Below, in pieces: positions 24,925 through 33,147 of a stretch of DNA of 64,000 nt. The notes under the pieces are model-generated. The model had not been told where the DNA came from and did no database searches. It saw only the letters and a list, made by a program, of their open reading frames with translations. The first letter of the stretch is position 1, and each line of letters begins with the position of its first letter. This DNA comes from JAFDBW01 sp963825575. GTDB lineage: Bacteria; Desulfobacterota; Desulfuromonadia; Desulfuromonadales; BM103. The stretch lies in the NCBI GenBank assembly GCA_963825575.1, contig CAWGUB010000023.1, forward strand, positions 1 to 64,000, given 5' to 3'. Both the position numbers and the translations under genes were made by a program.

Positions 24925-26844
24925 CTAAAAGGTCTCGAATTCGTTGTCGAGAGAATCCTGCTTGCCGGTCGCGTCATAAGTCTTTTGCTCAGATTGCGAA
25001 GGCGATTCTAGCACCGGATCGGTTTCGTGTGCAATCCTGGGTTGTGATTCTTTCGCAACATCGTCCTGGTTGACTATCGCCGGACGTTGGCGGCTTTGAA
25101 CATTTTCGTCAATTTTGAAGAAGGCGACCATATCGGCCAGCTGTTCCGATTGACTGGACAGCTCCTCGGCAGTTGAGGCCATCTCCTCGGACGCCGCAGC
25201 GTTTTGCTGGATGACTCCGTCGAGCTGCTGAATGCTGCGGTTGATCTGCTCGGCCCCGGCGTCCTGCTCTTTGCTCGCAGCGCTGATCTCCTGAACCAGC
25301 TCAGCGGTCTTCTGGATATCCGGCACGATGACTTCGAGAAGCTTGCCCGCCTTCTCGGCCACCTCGACACTGCTGGTCGAGAGGGCATTGATCTCGCCGG
25401 CTGCATTCTGGCTGCGCTCGGCAAGCTTGCGCACTTCGGCAGCAACCACCGCAAAACCCTTGCCGTGCTCACCGGCACGGGCGGCCTCGATCGCCGCATT
25501 CAGCGCCAGCAGGTTGGTCTGACGGGCGATCTCTTCAATGATCATGATCTTCTCGGCAATCTGCTTCATGGCTGCCACTGTCTCGTTGACTGCGTTGCCG
25601 CCTTCCTGGGCATTCTGGGCGGCCTGGGTGGCAATTTTCTCCGTTTGCAGGGCGTTGTCAGCATTCTGGCGGATGTTGGCGTTCATCTGCTCGATACTGC
25701 TCGAAGCCTCTTCAGCAGATGCCGCCTGGGTCGTTGCGCCCTTGGACATCTCGGCAGACGACGCACTGATCGCCTGGCTGCCGGCGGCAACCTGTTCAGT
25801 CGCCGTCTTGATGTTGCCGATCAGGCTGTGCAGGTCATCCCGAACCTTCTTGACGGCGCCGCGCACCACGTCCCGGCCGTCCTGCGGGCGAACCTGGAAG
25901 ACCAGGTTCCCTTCCGCAAGATTCTGCAGACCGGCGACCACTTCATGCTGCAGGTTATCGGCAAAGCTGTCCATGGCGACCGCCATCTGGCCGATCTCAT
26001 CGCTGCGATTCATTGACAGTCGGCTATCCAGACGCCCCTTTTCCATTTCCTGGATCATGGCGACAGTCTGGTTCAGCGGCAGGTTCACGCTTTTGTTGAT
26101 TGAAACACCTAGGACCACACAGACCAGCAACAAAACAACAAGCATTGTGAAGCACATCATCCAGAGCAGGGTCTTCTGCCCGGCTTCACCGGCTACAATA
26201 GCAACCTCCGTCGCATTCTGCATTGCCTGCTGTGAACGACTCGTAATATCACCGGCAAGCTGGTCGTTGGCTGCGTTGATATCGGTGAAAATCCCACCGA
26301 TCGTGTTCATGGCTTCCAGTCCGGCCAGACTGGTCTGCATTTCAAGTTTGACGTAAGCGAAATCGGAAGAAAGAGCTTTCTCATAGACCTTCCGGTCGGC
26401 TCCCTGACCGAACTCACCGAACACGAACATCTCGTCATCGGTTGGGTTTTCGCTCACAGAAAGGCGAATCCATTTGATAGCAGGGTTTGATTGTATCAAC
26501 AGCTGAACATTCTGTTGCGGAGTATCGTAATCGAAGGCCTCTACCGAAGGCAGCACCTGGTTGCCCAGCGAAGCGATTGCGGCTGTAAACGATTCGTCAT
26601 AAAGTGACGTCACGATGTCACGGGCCGTCTGATCGGCATGGCTCAAATCATCACGAATCTGGCCGAAATTCTCGTCGAGCAGTTTCATCGTATTTTCGTT
26701 TTCGCTCGACAAGCTCGATTCCAAAGCCCCGACCATCTCGCTGGTACTGCTTTGCATACCGAAAGCGGTAATCAAACCGATCACGATAAATGCAACAACC
26801 AGGGTCGAACTGATCAGGATTAATAATTTCTTGAGGATGCTCAT
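24925..26844 (-). CDS. methyl-accepting chemotaxis protein with E-F-E-T-F tail, next to a periplasmic binding protein
   Basis: 639 residues. TM1 is at 6-28. The periplasmic region of about 190 residues is helical at both ends with a central K-W-I-R-L-S-V-S-E segment. TM2 is near 225-250 (W-M-M-C-F-T-M-L-V-V-L-L-L-V), followed by HAMP and a second HAMP-like stretch. The signalling domain is nearly identical in its tip to the MCP at 22267. The C-terminal tail after about residue 585 is flexible and ends D-N-E-F-E-T-F. Gene order is binding protein, MCP, cheW with short gaps, which suggests that the binding protein presents its ligand to this receptor. Confidence 0.92.
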   Translation of the reverse strand: MSILKKLLILISSTLVVAFIVIGLITAFGMQSSTSEMVGALESSLSSENENTMKLLDENFGQIRDDLSHADQTARDIVTSLYDESFTAAIASLGNQVLPSVEAFDYDTPQQNVQLLIQSNPAIKWIRLSVSENPTDDEMFVFGEFGQGADRKVYEKALSSDFAYVKLEMQTSLAGLEAMNTIGGIFTDINAANDQLAGDITSRSQQAMQNATEVAIVAGEAGQKTLLWMMCFTMLVVLLLVCVVLGVSINKSVNLPLNQTVAMIQEMEKGRLDSRLSMNRSDEIGQMAVAMDSFADNLQHEVVAGLQNLAEGNLVFQVRPQDGRDVVRGAVKKVRDDLHSLIGNIKTATEQVAAGSQAISASSAEMSKGATTQAASAEEASSSIEQMNANIRQNADNALQTEKIATQAAQNAQEGGNAVNETVAAMKQIAEKIMIIEEIARQTNLLALNAAIEAARAGEHGKGFAVVAAEVRKLAERSQNAAGEINALSTSSVEVAEKAGKLLEVIVPDIQKTAELVQEISAASKEQDAGAEQINRSIQQLDGVIQQNAAASEEMASTAEELSSQSEQLADMVAFFKIDENVQSRQRPAIVNQDDVAKESQPRIAHETDPVLESPSQSEQKTYDATGKQDSLDNEFETF

Positions 26845-26870
26845 GAGACGCCTCGCATATTTTCATGAAC

Positions 26871-26902
26871 GCCCGCCTGGCTTTTTTTCAGGACAGGCGG
26901 GA
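26871..26902 (-). terminator. hairpin between the binding-protein and MCP genes
   Basis: CCCGCCTG and CAGGCGGG form an 8-bp stem with a long loop rich in A on the minus strand. There is no T-run. It could reduce or stabilise read-through so that the soluble protein is made in excess of the receptor, a common arrangement. Confidence 0.45.
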
Positions 26903-26921
26903 CAATATCATTATTGGCAGG

Positions 26922-27728
26922 CTACCAGCTGTAAGCGAGGGGGTCAATTTTCCCCTTCTTCATCAGCCCGAGGGAGAAATCCAGTGAGGCCGCATCGAAA
27001 GCCTCCATGTTGGCGCCGCTGCCGAAAGCAGCAGAACTGGCAATCGCGGCAGCCTTGACTTTTGCTGCGACATCCTTCGGCACAGCCTTGGAAGCGGTCA
27101 AAACATTATCGGGATTTTTCTGCTCGGAAACACCGGGGATCTGGTAAACCTTCATGCCGGGGAATTTCGAGCCATTGCTCTCCCACCACCAGTTCTTGAC
27201 CACGGCAGCCTTGGCTTTGCCGGCTTTTACGGCATTCACGGCAGCGCCATGGTTGGCAACACCGATCGAGGCCTTGCCGGCGGTCGCCGCCTTGGCACAG
27301 GACTCACCAGATGAAGCGCCCTTGGCGTAGGCAATTTCAGTCGGGTTGTTGTTGAGAATCGCTACCGGATCCTGCCCTTCAGGATAGATCAGGATGCCGG
27401 AGTAGAGCTGCATGCCATTGACGTTCTGGACCAGGGGTGTCCCGAGGTTGCGCGCGGCGATAATCGCCTGTACGAAGGATCCGACATAGACAAGGTTCGC
27501 ATCAGTGGAGGAGAATGCGGTAAGAACTTCAGGGTAACTCTTGGCGATGCGCGGACGGATCGCGATCCCGCTCGCATTCGACAGGCCATCGGTAATCTGC
27601 TTGGCCTGCGCAGCCTTGCTCTTCCAACCCGGCGGGAACCAGCAGATCAGGGGATCGGCGGCAAGCGATAGCCCGGCCGAAGCAAACAGGACAAACAGTA
27701 CCAGCATCGAAACACGTTTTTTCATCAC
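26922..27728 (-). CDS. PhnD/PstS-like periplasmic substrate-binding protein
   Basis: 268 residues with an N-terminal Sec signal (L-F-V-L-F-A-S-A-G-L-S-L-A-A-D). The mature part has the layout of the phosphate/phosphonate-binding (PhnD-type) family: P-P-G-W-K-S-K-A-A-Q, A-N-L-V-Y-V-G-S-F-V-Q-A, Y-A-K-G-A-S-S-G-E-S-C, A-A-V-N-A-V-K-A-G-K-A and N-P-D-N-V-L-T-A-S-K. No permease or ATPase gene is nearby. The next gene is an MCP, so a sensory rather than transport role is the better reading. Ligand unknown; phosphonate specificity should not be assumed. Confidence 0.8.
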   Translation of the reverse strand: MMKKRVSMLVLFVLFASAGLSLAADPLICWFPPGWKSKAAQAKQITDGLSNASGIAIRPRIAKSYPEVLTAFSSTDANLVYVGSFVQAIIAARNLGTPLVQNVNGMQLYSGILIYPEGQDPVAILNNNPTEIAYAKGASSGESCAKAATAGKASIGVANHGAAVNAVKAGKAKAAVVKNWWWESNGSKFPGMKVYQIPGVSEQKNPDNVLTASKAVPKDVAAKVKAAAIASSAAFGSGANMEAFDAASLDFSLGLMKKGKIDPLAYSW

Positions 27729-28127
27729 AACTTCTCCTTTTCAATTATGCGCTCTAATGAAGCGCAGCGATGGAACAGCAATCATGCAACAAGACCGGGA
27801 CGACAAACGATCACATACTTATCAGGCAAAAATGCATGCAATAGGCGCCATGCCGGAAAATCAGAAAAACCTTTTCCTGACAACACACAACAAATCTCGT
27901 GCCAACGATTTTAATTAAATTGTCGCAATAATTGTGGGGATTTTAAAACTTCGAGATAACAACCACTTACCAGAGCCAACGAGAATAAGAAGAGGCATAA
28001 ATATCGTCTGCAATTAAAATCATCATGTTGACCAGGGCACTTGACACACAAAAAGTCCCAATTCTGTGCCACTGCTGCGCCCTGGTAATTATTGCCATAT
28101 AGATACAGTTCTTGCCCTGCAAGTATT
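27729..28127. other. 400-base gap upstream of the binding-protein gene
   Basis: No confident gene. A stem ACCAGGGC / GCCCTGGT spans 28031-28086, and CCCTGC/GCAGGG pairs at 28111-28138, near the stop of the small protein. A possible minus-strand reading frame within about 27911-28080 encodes a Cys-containing segment and one membrane helix (C-V-K-C-P-G ... L-F-L-F-S-L-A-L-V-S-G-C). Its start is unclear and I leave it as a candidate only. Confidence 0.4.
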
Positions 28128-28316
28128 TTAGATGGCAGGGAGTTTGGACAGGCCGGGGTCGTCAATCTTTTCCAGATCGCAGGGATCGACAGGCCAGATC
28201 ACTTCTTTGTCGAGCAGGACAAAAACCTTCTCGTCGCCGATACGATAGACGATACCTTCGACACCATCCAGCCCCGAGCTGTCCCTGACAATCACCTTGT
28301 CGCCAAATTTTAACAT
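28128..28316 (-). CDS. small KOW/SH3-like protein at the end of the cheA unit
   Basis: 62 residues from ATG 28316: M-L-K-F-G-D-K-V-I-V-R-D, G-V-E-G-I-V-Y-R-I-G-D-E-K-V-F-V-L-L-D and V-I-W-P-V-D-P-C-D-L-E. The alternating beta pattern and G-x-V-Y-R resemble a small beta-barrel of the KOW or CheW-fold kind. It starts 114 bases after cheA on the same strand and ends the unit. No function known to me. The longer frame from 28412 begins in sequence that does not look coding. Confidence 0.55.
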   Translation of the reverse strand: MLKFGDKVIVRDSSGLDGVEGIVYRIGDEKVFVLLDKEVIWPVDPCDLEKIDDPGLSKLPAI

Positions 28317-28430
28317 CACTTTATCGACTCGTCTTTCGCATAAGATTATTTCCAGCCTTGCTCTTCTGACACCTCTGAAAAGATTCAGTCCGGGCAGAGA
28401 TCTGCTCATCAACAGTACTTCGCCAGGAAA

Positions 28431-30533
28431 TCACTTGAATTTCGAGTTTTCCTTGATCTCCGCTTTTTCCGCAAGTTTCGGCAGATCGAGGACCAGCGCC
28501 ACCCGGCCATCACCAAGGATTGTCGCTCCTGATATGCCGTCAATATCCTGGTACATGCGTCCAAGATTTTTGATGACTGTCTGGTGCTCGCCGACAACAT
28601 GATCGACGACAAAACCGATCCTCATCCCCTCCAGGTTGGCGATCACGACCTGTTCGATCTCGGGACATCGGCCGTTGAAACTGAATTCGTCGCGCAGACG
28701 CACAAAGGGCACAATTTCACCACGCACCTTGACCAGGTTGCGGCCATGGGATTTTTCCGTGTCACTTCGGGTCAACTCTATGCACTCTTCAACTGCCGAG
28801 AGGGGCATGATATAGTTCTCGGCAGCAATGTCGATCAACAGGCCGTCAATGATCGCCAGGGTCAGAGGTAGCTTGACGGCAAAAGCCGTCCCCTTCCCCG
28901 CTTCGCTGCGCACTTCGATACTGCCGCGCAACGCATCAACCGCCTGGCGCACAACATCCATGCCGACACCGCGACCACTTACACTTGAGACTTCTTCTGC
29001 AGTTGTGAAGCCAGGCTCGAAAATAAGGTTGAAGAGCTCTCGCTCGCTCAACTCGGCCTGAGCGGAGACCAGTCCCTTTTCGACTGCCTTGGAGCGAATC
29101 CTGGCAACATCCAGGCCGGCTCCGTCGTCGGCGATCGTCAGCACGACATTGGCACCGGTGTGTTTTGCCGAAAGTGTGATCCGCCCCTTGCGCGGTTTAC
29201 CGATCGCATGCCTGACTTCGGGCGACTCAATGCCATGCCCGATGCTGTTACGCACCAGGTGCACCAGGGGGTCGTTCAACTGGTCGATAACGGTCTTGTC
29301 CAACTCCGTATCCCCCCCTTCGGTGATCAGCATGACGTCCTTCTCGAGTTCCGTACCAAGATCGCGAACCAGTCGTTTGAAACGGGTGAATGTGCCACCG
29401 ATCGGCAGCATACGGATGTTCAGAACCTGATCGCGCAGATCCCAGGTCAGGCGCTCGACCTCTTCCGAGATCCCGAGGAGATCGGCATCAACGCGGCTGC
29501 CGGCCAACTGTGACAGGCGCGCCTGCACGGTGACCATTTCCCCGACCAGGTTCACCAGCTTGTCCAGCCGGTCTGACTTGACCCGGATACTCTCCATGGC
29601 GTCATGGGTCTTGCGTTCCCTGCGCAGTTTCTGCACGCGTTCCTGCTCGAACAGCGCCGCCTTTATCTTGTTGCCATCGACGGCCCCTTCTGCAACCAGA
29701 GCCTCGCCGAGGCGTCTTTTTTCTTGCAGATATTTTCCCAGGTCACTCTCGGTCAGGTCGCCGCGTTCGACCAGAATTTCACCAAGCCGCTTGTAATCTT
29801 CAGGTTGGTCAAGCTGGCTGCCATCGTCAATTTTCTGGACCGTCAGATCGCAATCATCTTCAACGAAAATAAATACGTCGCGGATAGCGTCTTCATCATG
29901 GTCTGTGGTGAGCAGGATGTCCCAGTAGACGAGGCATTCTTCCGGATCGATCTCGTTAAGAGCTGGGATGTTGTCAAGTTGTGCAACGACCACAGAATCA
30001 CCGAGCAGAGCGAGTTCTCCCAACAGGAACTGCGGCTGGACACCCTGTCTGAACAGGCTGGGGTTGGGGCGAAAGCGGATTCGATAGGTGGCCTGGTCAT
30101 CTTCTCGGTCTTCAGCTTCCTCGTGGTCGGCCTCCAAAGGCTTTTGGTGATAGGGCACAAGCGCCTGGAAAGCCGCAACCAGCTCAGCGGTGACTTCATC
30201 ATCGACGGCTTCGTCGCCGAACTCATACAGGATCATACCCTTGAGATGATCCTGGGCCCGCAAGGTTAATGACACCAGCGCCTGGTCAACCTGCAGTTCT
30301 CCGGCACGGACTAATTCAAAAACCGTTTCAGCCTCATGGCAGAAGCCGGCAACATTATCGAACCCGGCCAAGCCGCCGGAGCCCTTGAGGGTGTGCAGGA
30401 CGCGGAAGACCCGGTCAATCAAAGTCGTATCTTCCGGTGTCTCTTCCAGTTCGAGAAGCGATGCCTCAAGTTCCTGGATCAGTTCGAGGCCCTCGTCTCT
30501 GAAAGTTTCCAGAAGGCTGCTCATACCGGACAT
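28431..30533 (-). CDS. cheA: chemotaxis histidine kinase CheA with an insert before the dimerisation domain
   Basis: 700 residues. HPt phospho-His is H47 in V-L-H-T-L-K-G-S-G-G. Residues 150-240 form a regulatory/P2-like part. An insert near 245-305 has two G-E-[IA]-L-V repeats (L-G-E-I-L-V-E-R-G-D-L and L-G-E-A-L-V-A-E-G-A-V). P3 dimerisation follows (L-D-K-L-V-N-L-V-G-E-M-V), then the P4 ATPase (A-D-D-G-A-G-L-D, G-R-G-V-G-M-D-V-V) and the C-terminal CheW-like P5. The N-box reads R-N-S-I-G-H-G-I-E, with Gly where Asp is usual. The start overlaps the cheY stop, and ATG 30524 (ATGA with the stop) is as likely as 30533. Confidence 0.95.
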   Translation of the reverse strand: MSGMSSLLETFRDEGLELIQELEASLLELEETPEDTTLIDRVFRVLHTLKGSGGLAGFDNVAGFCHEAETVFELVRAGELQVDQALVSLTLRAQDHLKGMILYEFGDEAVDDEVTAELVAAFQALVPYHQKPLEADHEEAEDREDDQATYRIRFRPNPSLFRQGVQPQFLLGELALLGDSVVVAQLDNIPALNEIDPEECLVYWDILLTTDHDEDAIRDVFIFVEDDCDLTVQKIDDGSQLDQPEDYKRLGEILVERGDLTESDLGKYLQEKRRLGEALVAEGAVDGNKIKAALFEQERVQKLRRERKTHDAMESIRVKSDRLDKLVNLVGEMVTVQARLSQLAGSRVDADLLGISEEVERLTWDLRDQVLNIRMLPIGGTFTRFKRLVRDLGTELEKDVMLITEGGDTELDKTVIDQLNDPLVHLVRNSIGHGIESPEVRHAIGKPRKGRITLSAKHTGANVVLTIADDGAGLDVARIRSKAVEKGLVSAQAELSERELFNLIFEPGFTTAEEVSSVSGRGVGMDVVRQAVDALRGSIEVRSEAGKGTAFAVKLPLTLAIIDGLLIDIAAENYIMPLSAVEECIELTRSDTEKSHGRNLVKVRGEIVPFVRLRDEFSFNGRCPEIEQVVIANLEGMRIGFVVDHVVGEHQTVIKNLGRMYQDIDGISGATILGDGRVALVLDLPKLAEKAEIKENSKFK

Positions 30534-30889
30534 ACCATGCGGACGACAGCCAGGAGCTGTTCCGGCTTGAAAGGTTTCACAATCCAGCCGGAAGCACCGG
30601 CCGACTTGCCTTCCTGTTTCTTTTCCGGCTGCGACTCAGTTGTCAGCATAACGATCGGCATGAACCGGTTGCCGGGATCCTGTCTGACTTCCTTGATCAG
30701 GGTTATGCCATCCATATTGGGCATGTTCAGGTCTGTCACCAGCATATCGACTGACTCGCTGGCCAACTTTCTCAGGGCATCCACACCGTCTACCGCCTGC
30801 AGGACCTCGTAACCGGCACCTTCGAGAGTCATTTGCAACACCTGGCGCACCGTGGCCGAATCATCGACGGTCATCACGCGCTTGCTCAT
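30521..30889 (-). CDS. cheY: CheY-type response regulator
   Basis: 122 residues, only a receiver: T-V-D-D-S-A-T-V-R-Q near 8-17, phospho-Asp in V-T-D-L-N-M-P-N-M-D-G, T-T-E-S and K-P-F-K-P-E-Q-L. It overlaps the start of cheA, so it is the likely direct acceptor of CheA phosphate. It is a close paralogue of the CheY at 42315-42686. Confidence 0.93.
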   Translation of the reverse strand: MSKRVMTVDDSATVRQVLQMTLEGAGYEVLQAVDGVDALRKLASESVDMLVTDLNMPNMDGITLIKEVRQDPGNRFMPIVMLTTESQPEKKQEGKSAGASGWIVKPFKPEQLLAVVRMVCPV

Positions 30890-30939
30890 ATTCTTATCTC
30901 CTTAACGGGATTAAAATGAATCTGTCAGTTTCCGGAGGC

Positions 30940-31269
30940 TCATACGCATTGGTCATTTTCACCATGGCTGCAGATAAAATCCAGCGGCACGCCAACCTCT
31001 TCGAGAAAATCTGCAAACCGGGTGTTGTGACCAAGTTTCAGACACATTTTCTTGCCATGTGATCTTGAGAATCGGTGAGAGGCACAGAGGAGTTGCACTC
31101 CGGCAACATCGACCGCAGTCGTTGACGAGACGTCAACCGTCACCTGCCCGGCACTTTCAAATGCCTCGATCAGGGAGCTCTTGAGGTCACTGACATGGTG
31201 GATTGTCACATCTCCTTGCAGTGTCAGTGTTCCGGCATCTGTTTCATTGTCATAAGACCAGTTCGTCAT
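30940..31269 (-). CDS. STAS-domain protein (MlaB/anti-sigma-antagonist fold) without the phospho-Ser
   Basis: 109 residues, one STAS domain: G-T-L-T-L-Q-G-D-V-T-I-H-H-V, V-T-V-D-V-S-S-T-T-A-V-D-V-A-G-V-Q-L-L and K-M-C-L-K-L-G. Classical antagonists have D-S-S-G with the second Ser phosphorylated. Here it is D-V-A-G, so control by a Ser kinase is unlikely. It lies 36 bases after the MCP/CheZ-like gene and 50 before cheY. A structural or scaffold role in the chemosensory complex is an inference from position. Confidence 0.85.
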   Translation of the reverse strand: MTNWSYDNETDAGTLTLQGDVTIHHVSDLKSSLIEAFESAGQVTVDVSSTTAVDVAGVQLLCASHRFSRSHGKKMCLKLGHNTRFADFLEEVGVPLDFICSHGENDQCV

Positions 31270-31305
31270 AGCTTAACATTAACTCCCGATTCCTGTTCAG
31301 CAACT

Positions 31306-33147
31306 CTAAAAGAGGTCGACATTGTCTCCCAGATCATGATGGCGACTTGCCGCCCACTCATCTTCCTGCTTTGCCAATTCTTCTGCGGATTGTTCCTGAC
31401 TACCCACGAAGCTCCGATGAATCTGCCGTTCGCTGGCCATGGTGTAGCATAACTCCAGCTCATTGAAAAGCAGTTCCAGATTGGTATTTTCCGTCGCACT
31501 CAAGCCCTCTTCAACTGCCGCGCTGAGCTCATTGAATCGCTTCAGTACGGGTGACAGCTTTTCCTGGAAAAGATGCCCGATATTGAGAGTTCTGACTATC
31601 AGGGCCACTTCGTGGGAGAGGTCACAGGCATCGTGATCGACCTTCTCGGCCAGGGTCACCAGCTGTGTGTGGCTGGTTTCAAGATTTGCCATGCGCTCCT
31701 GCGCCTCCTCGAGAAGGCCTCTCACACCACCGGCGCCGGACGGGTTGTCCTGCTCGATAGCCTGCAGTTGACGCGCGTGTTCGGTAATCGTGGCACACTG
31801 TTGCGCGAGGGATAAGGCATATTCACAGGCCTCTTCAGCAACATCCTGGATGTTCTGGGCGATCACATCAAGGCCGGCGCCCTGCTGATGTGCATGAGCC
31901 GCACTGACAGCCGCATTAATCGCCAACAACTGCATCTCTTCGCCAATAAATTCGATTTCTTCGACCAGCACCGAGACTTTCTGAATCCCCTCGTTGACCT
32001 CGGTGAGGTTGTTTGCTGTTGACAGGTGGGTGTGGCCGGTCTTTTCGAGGTGGACCGCGATCGACTGCAGAGCCGACAACACAATTGCGTAGCGATTCTC
32101 ACTCACATCATCAGAGACCCGCAACAGGCTTCGAGTATCACTCGCCATGGCTACGACATTGGTTGACATGTCATTCAGGTTTTTTGCCAGGTTGGTCGCT
32201 GCATCGAAGAATTCCCGGGAAGCCAGGCCCAGTTGGTCGTGCTGCAGCTGGCAGATACAGCCGAAAAGACGTTCTGCTTCAGCGTCGTTGCTGAAGTCTT
32301 TTCGTTGACTGAATCTTTCCAGGTGATGGCCGAGATTATTCAGTGCTTTTTGCACATGCTCGAGACGCTGCCGGGTAATGTCCTGGAATTGCAGTGCCGA
32401 AACAATTTCGCTGAAACTTCGGGTCACCCCGTCCGAGCTACACTTCAGTCGACCGGTCCAGTGGCCGGTTTCAAGAAACGTCTCAAGGAAAGCACCCAGT
32501 ATCCGCCGGGCTTTTTCGACCGCGTCGCTGGCAACCCGTATCGACCCGGATTGCGCAGCCTCTTCCGTGCTGATCGAGCGGTTGATGGCGGGGACCAATG
32601 CTTCGGTCAGTTCAAAAATTTCAAATACCTTCTCCTGGACCATGCAGCCTAGTTCATCCAGGGATTTGGTTAAGACAGCAGCTCCCGAAGCGTAACCCTT
32701 GGCCGCCTCGATTCGCGTTGAGACACGTAGCGAATGCAGAATCTTGATGACTTTCCTCAACCCCATGACCGATATTTCAAGTTCATTGACCTGGCTTAAA
32801 ACATTTTTCAACAGGTCGGATATTTCAGAGGATTTTTCGTCGGTAGTGTTGAGCCACAGGGTGCATCGCTCAACCAGCAATTGCAGGCGTTGCAGTGCCT
32901 GCTCTCCACCCTCGCCATTGAGCAGCTCGAGGACCGCACCGGCTGACCGGGAGATGTCTCTGGCACGACTGTGAAAATTCTGGATTCTGTTGCCCAGGTC
33001 GAGGAAACTCTGTTCAGTGACAGCTTCGACACTGGCCAGTTGCCCGACCAGGCCATCGAGACTTGAGGGTTCCCATTTACTGGCAACTGACCTCTGAAAC
33101 GGGATTACCGAACCGTTTTGATGAAGTCCTGCATACATCATGAGCAA
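31306..33147 (-). CDS. soluble MCP-like protein with a CheZ-like D-x-x-x-Q helix
   Basis: 613 residues, no signal or membrane segment, almost all helical. Residues 250-266 (S-A-L-Q-F-Q-D-I-T-R-Q-R-L-E-H-V) carry F-Q-D-x-T-x-Q, the same spacing as CheZ's F-Q-D-L-T-G-Q, whose Asp and Gln catalyse CheY-P hydrolysis (here D256, Q260). Two degenerate receptor-like tips flank it: L-R-V-S-T-R-I-E-A-A-K-G near 140-151 and E-M-Q-L-L-A-I-N-A-A-V-S-A-A-H-A near 404-419. The C-terminus ends L-G-D-N-V-D-L-F, reminiscent of CheZ's CheY-binding tail. It overlaps the upstream receiver gene by 10 bases and precedes STAS, cheY and cheA. A phosphatase or signal sink is plausible but unproven. Confidence 0.75.
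   Translation of the reverse strand: MLMMYAGLHQNGSVIPFQRSVASKWEPSSLDGLVGQLASVEAVTEQSFLDLGNRIQNFHSRARDISRSAGAVLELLNGEGGEQALQRLQLLVERCTLWLNTTDEKSSEISDLLKNVLSQVNELEISVMGLRKVIKILHSLRVSTRIEAAKGYASGAAVLTKSLDELGCMVQEKVFEIFELTEALVPAINRSISTEEAAQSGSIRVASDAVEKARRILGAFLETFLETGHWTGRLKCSSDGVTRSFSEIVSALQFQDITRQRLEHVQKALNNLGHHLERFSQRKDFSNDAEAERLFGCICQLQHDQLGLASREFFDAATNLAKNLNDMSTNVVAMASDTRSLLRVSDDVSENRYAIVLSALQSIAVHLEKTGHTHLSTANNLTEVNEGIQKVSVLVEEIEFIGEEMQLLAINAAVSAAHAHQQGAGLDVIAQNIQDVAEEACEYALSLAQQCATITEHARQLQAIEQDNPSGAGGVRGLLEEAQERMANLETSHTQLVTLAEKVDHDACDLSHEVALIVRTLNIGHLFQEKLSPVLKRFNELSAAVEEGLSATENTNLELLFNELELCYTMASERQIHRSFVGSQEQSAEELAKQEDEWAASRHHDLGDNVDLF

Noticed and set aside
22739..25522. Nearly identical DNA blocks in the two MCP genes considered as a mobile or recombination repeat
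   Set aside because: The similarity coincides with the signalling domain that all MCPs share and follows codon positions.
22495..26356. Long plus-strand frames (up to 272 codons) opposite the two MCPs
   Set aside because: Both contain the complement of the same conserved MCP tip, which explains their mutual similarity; not a repeated gene.
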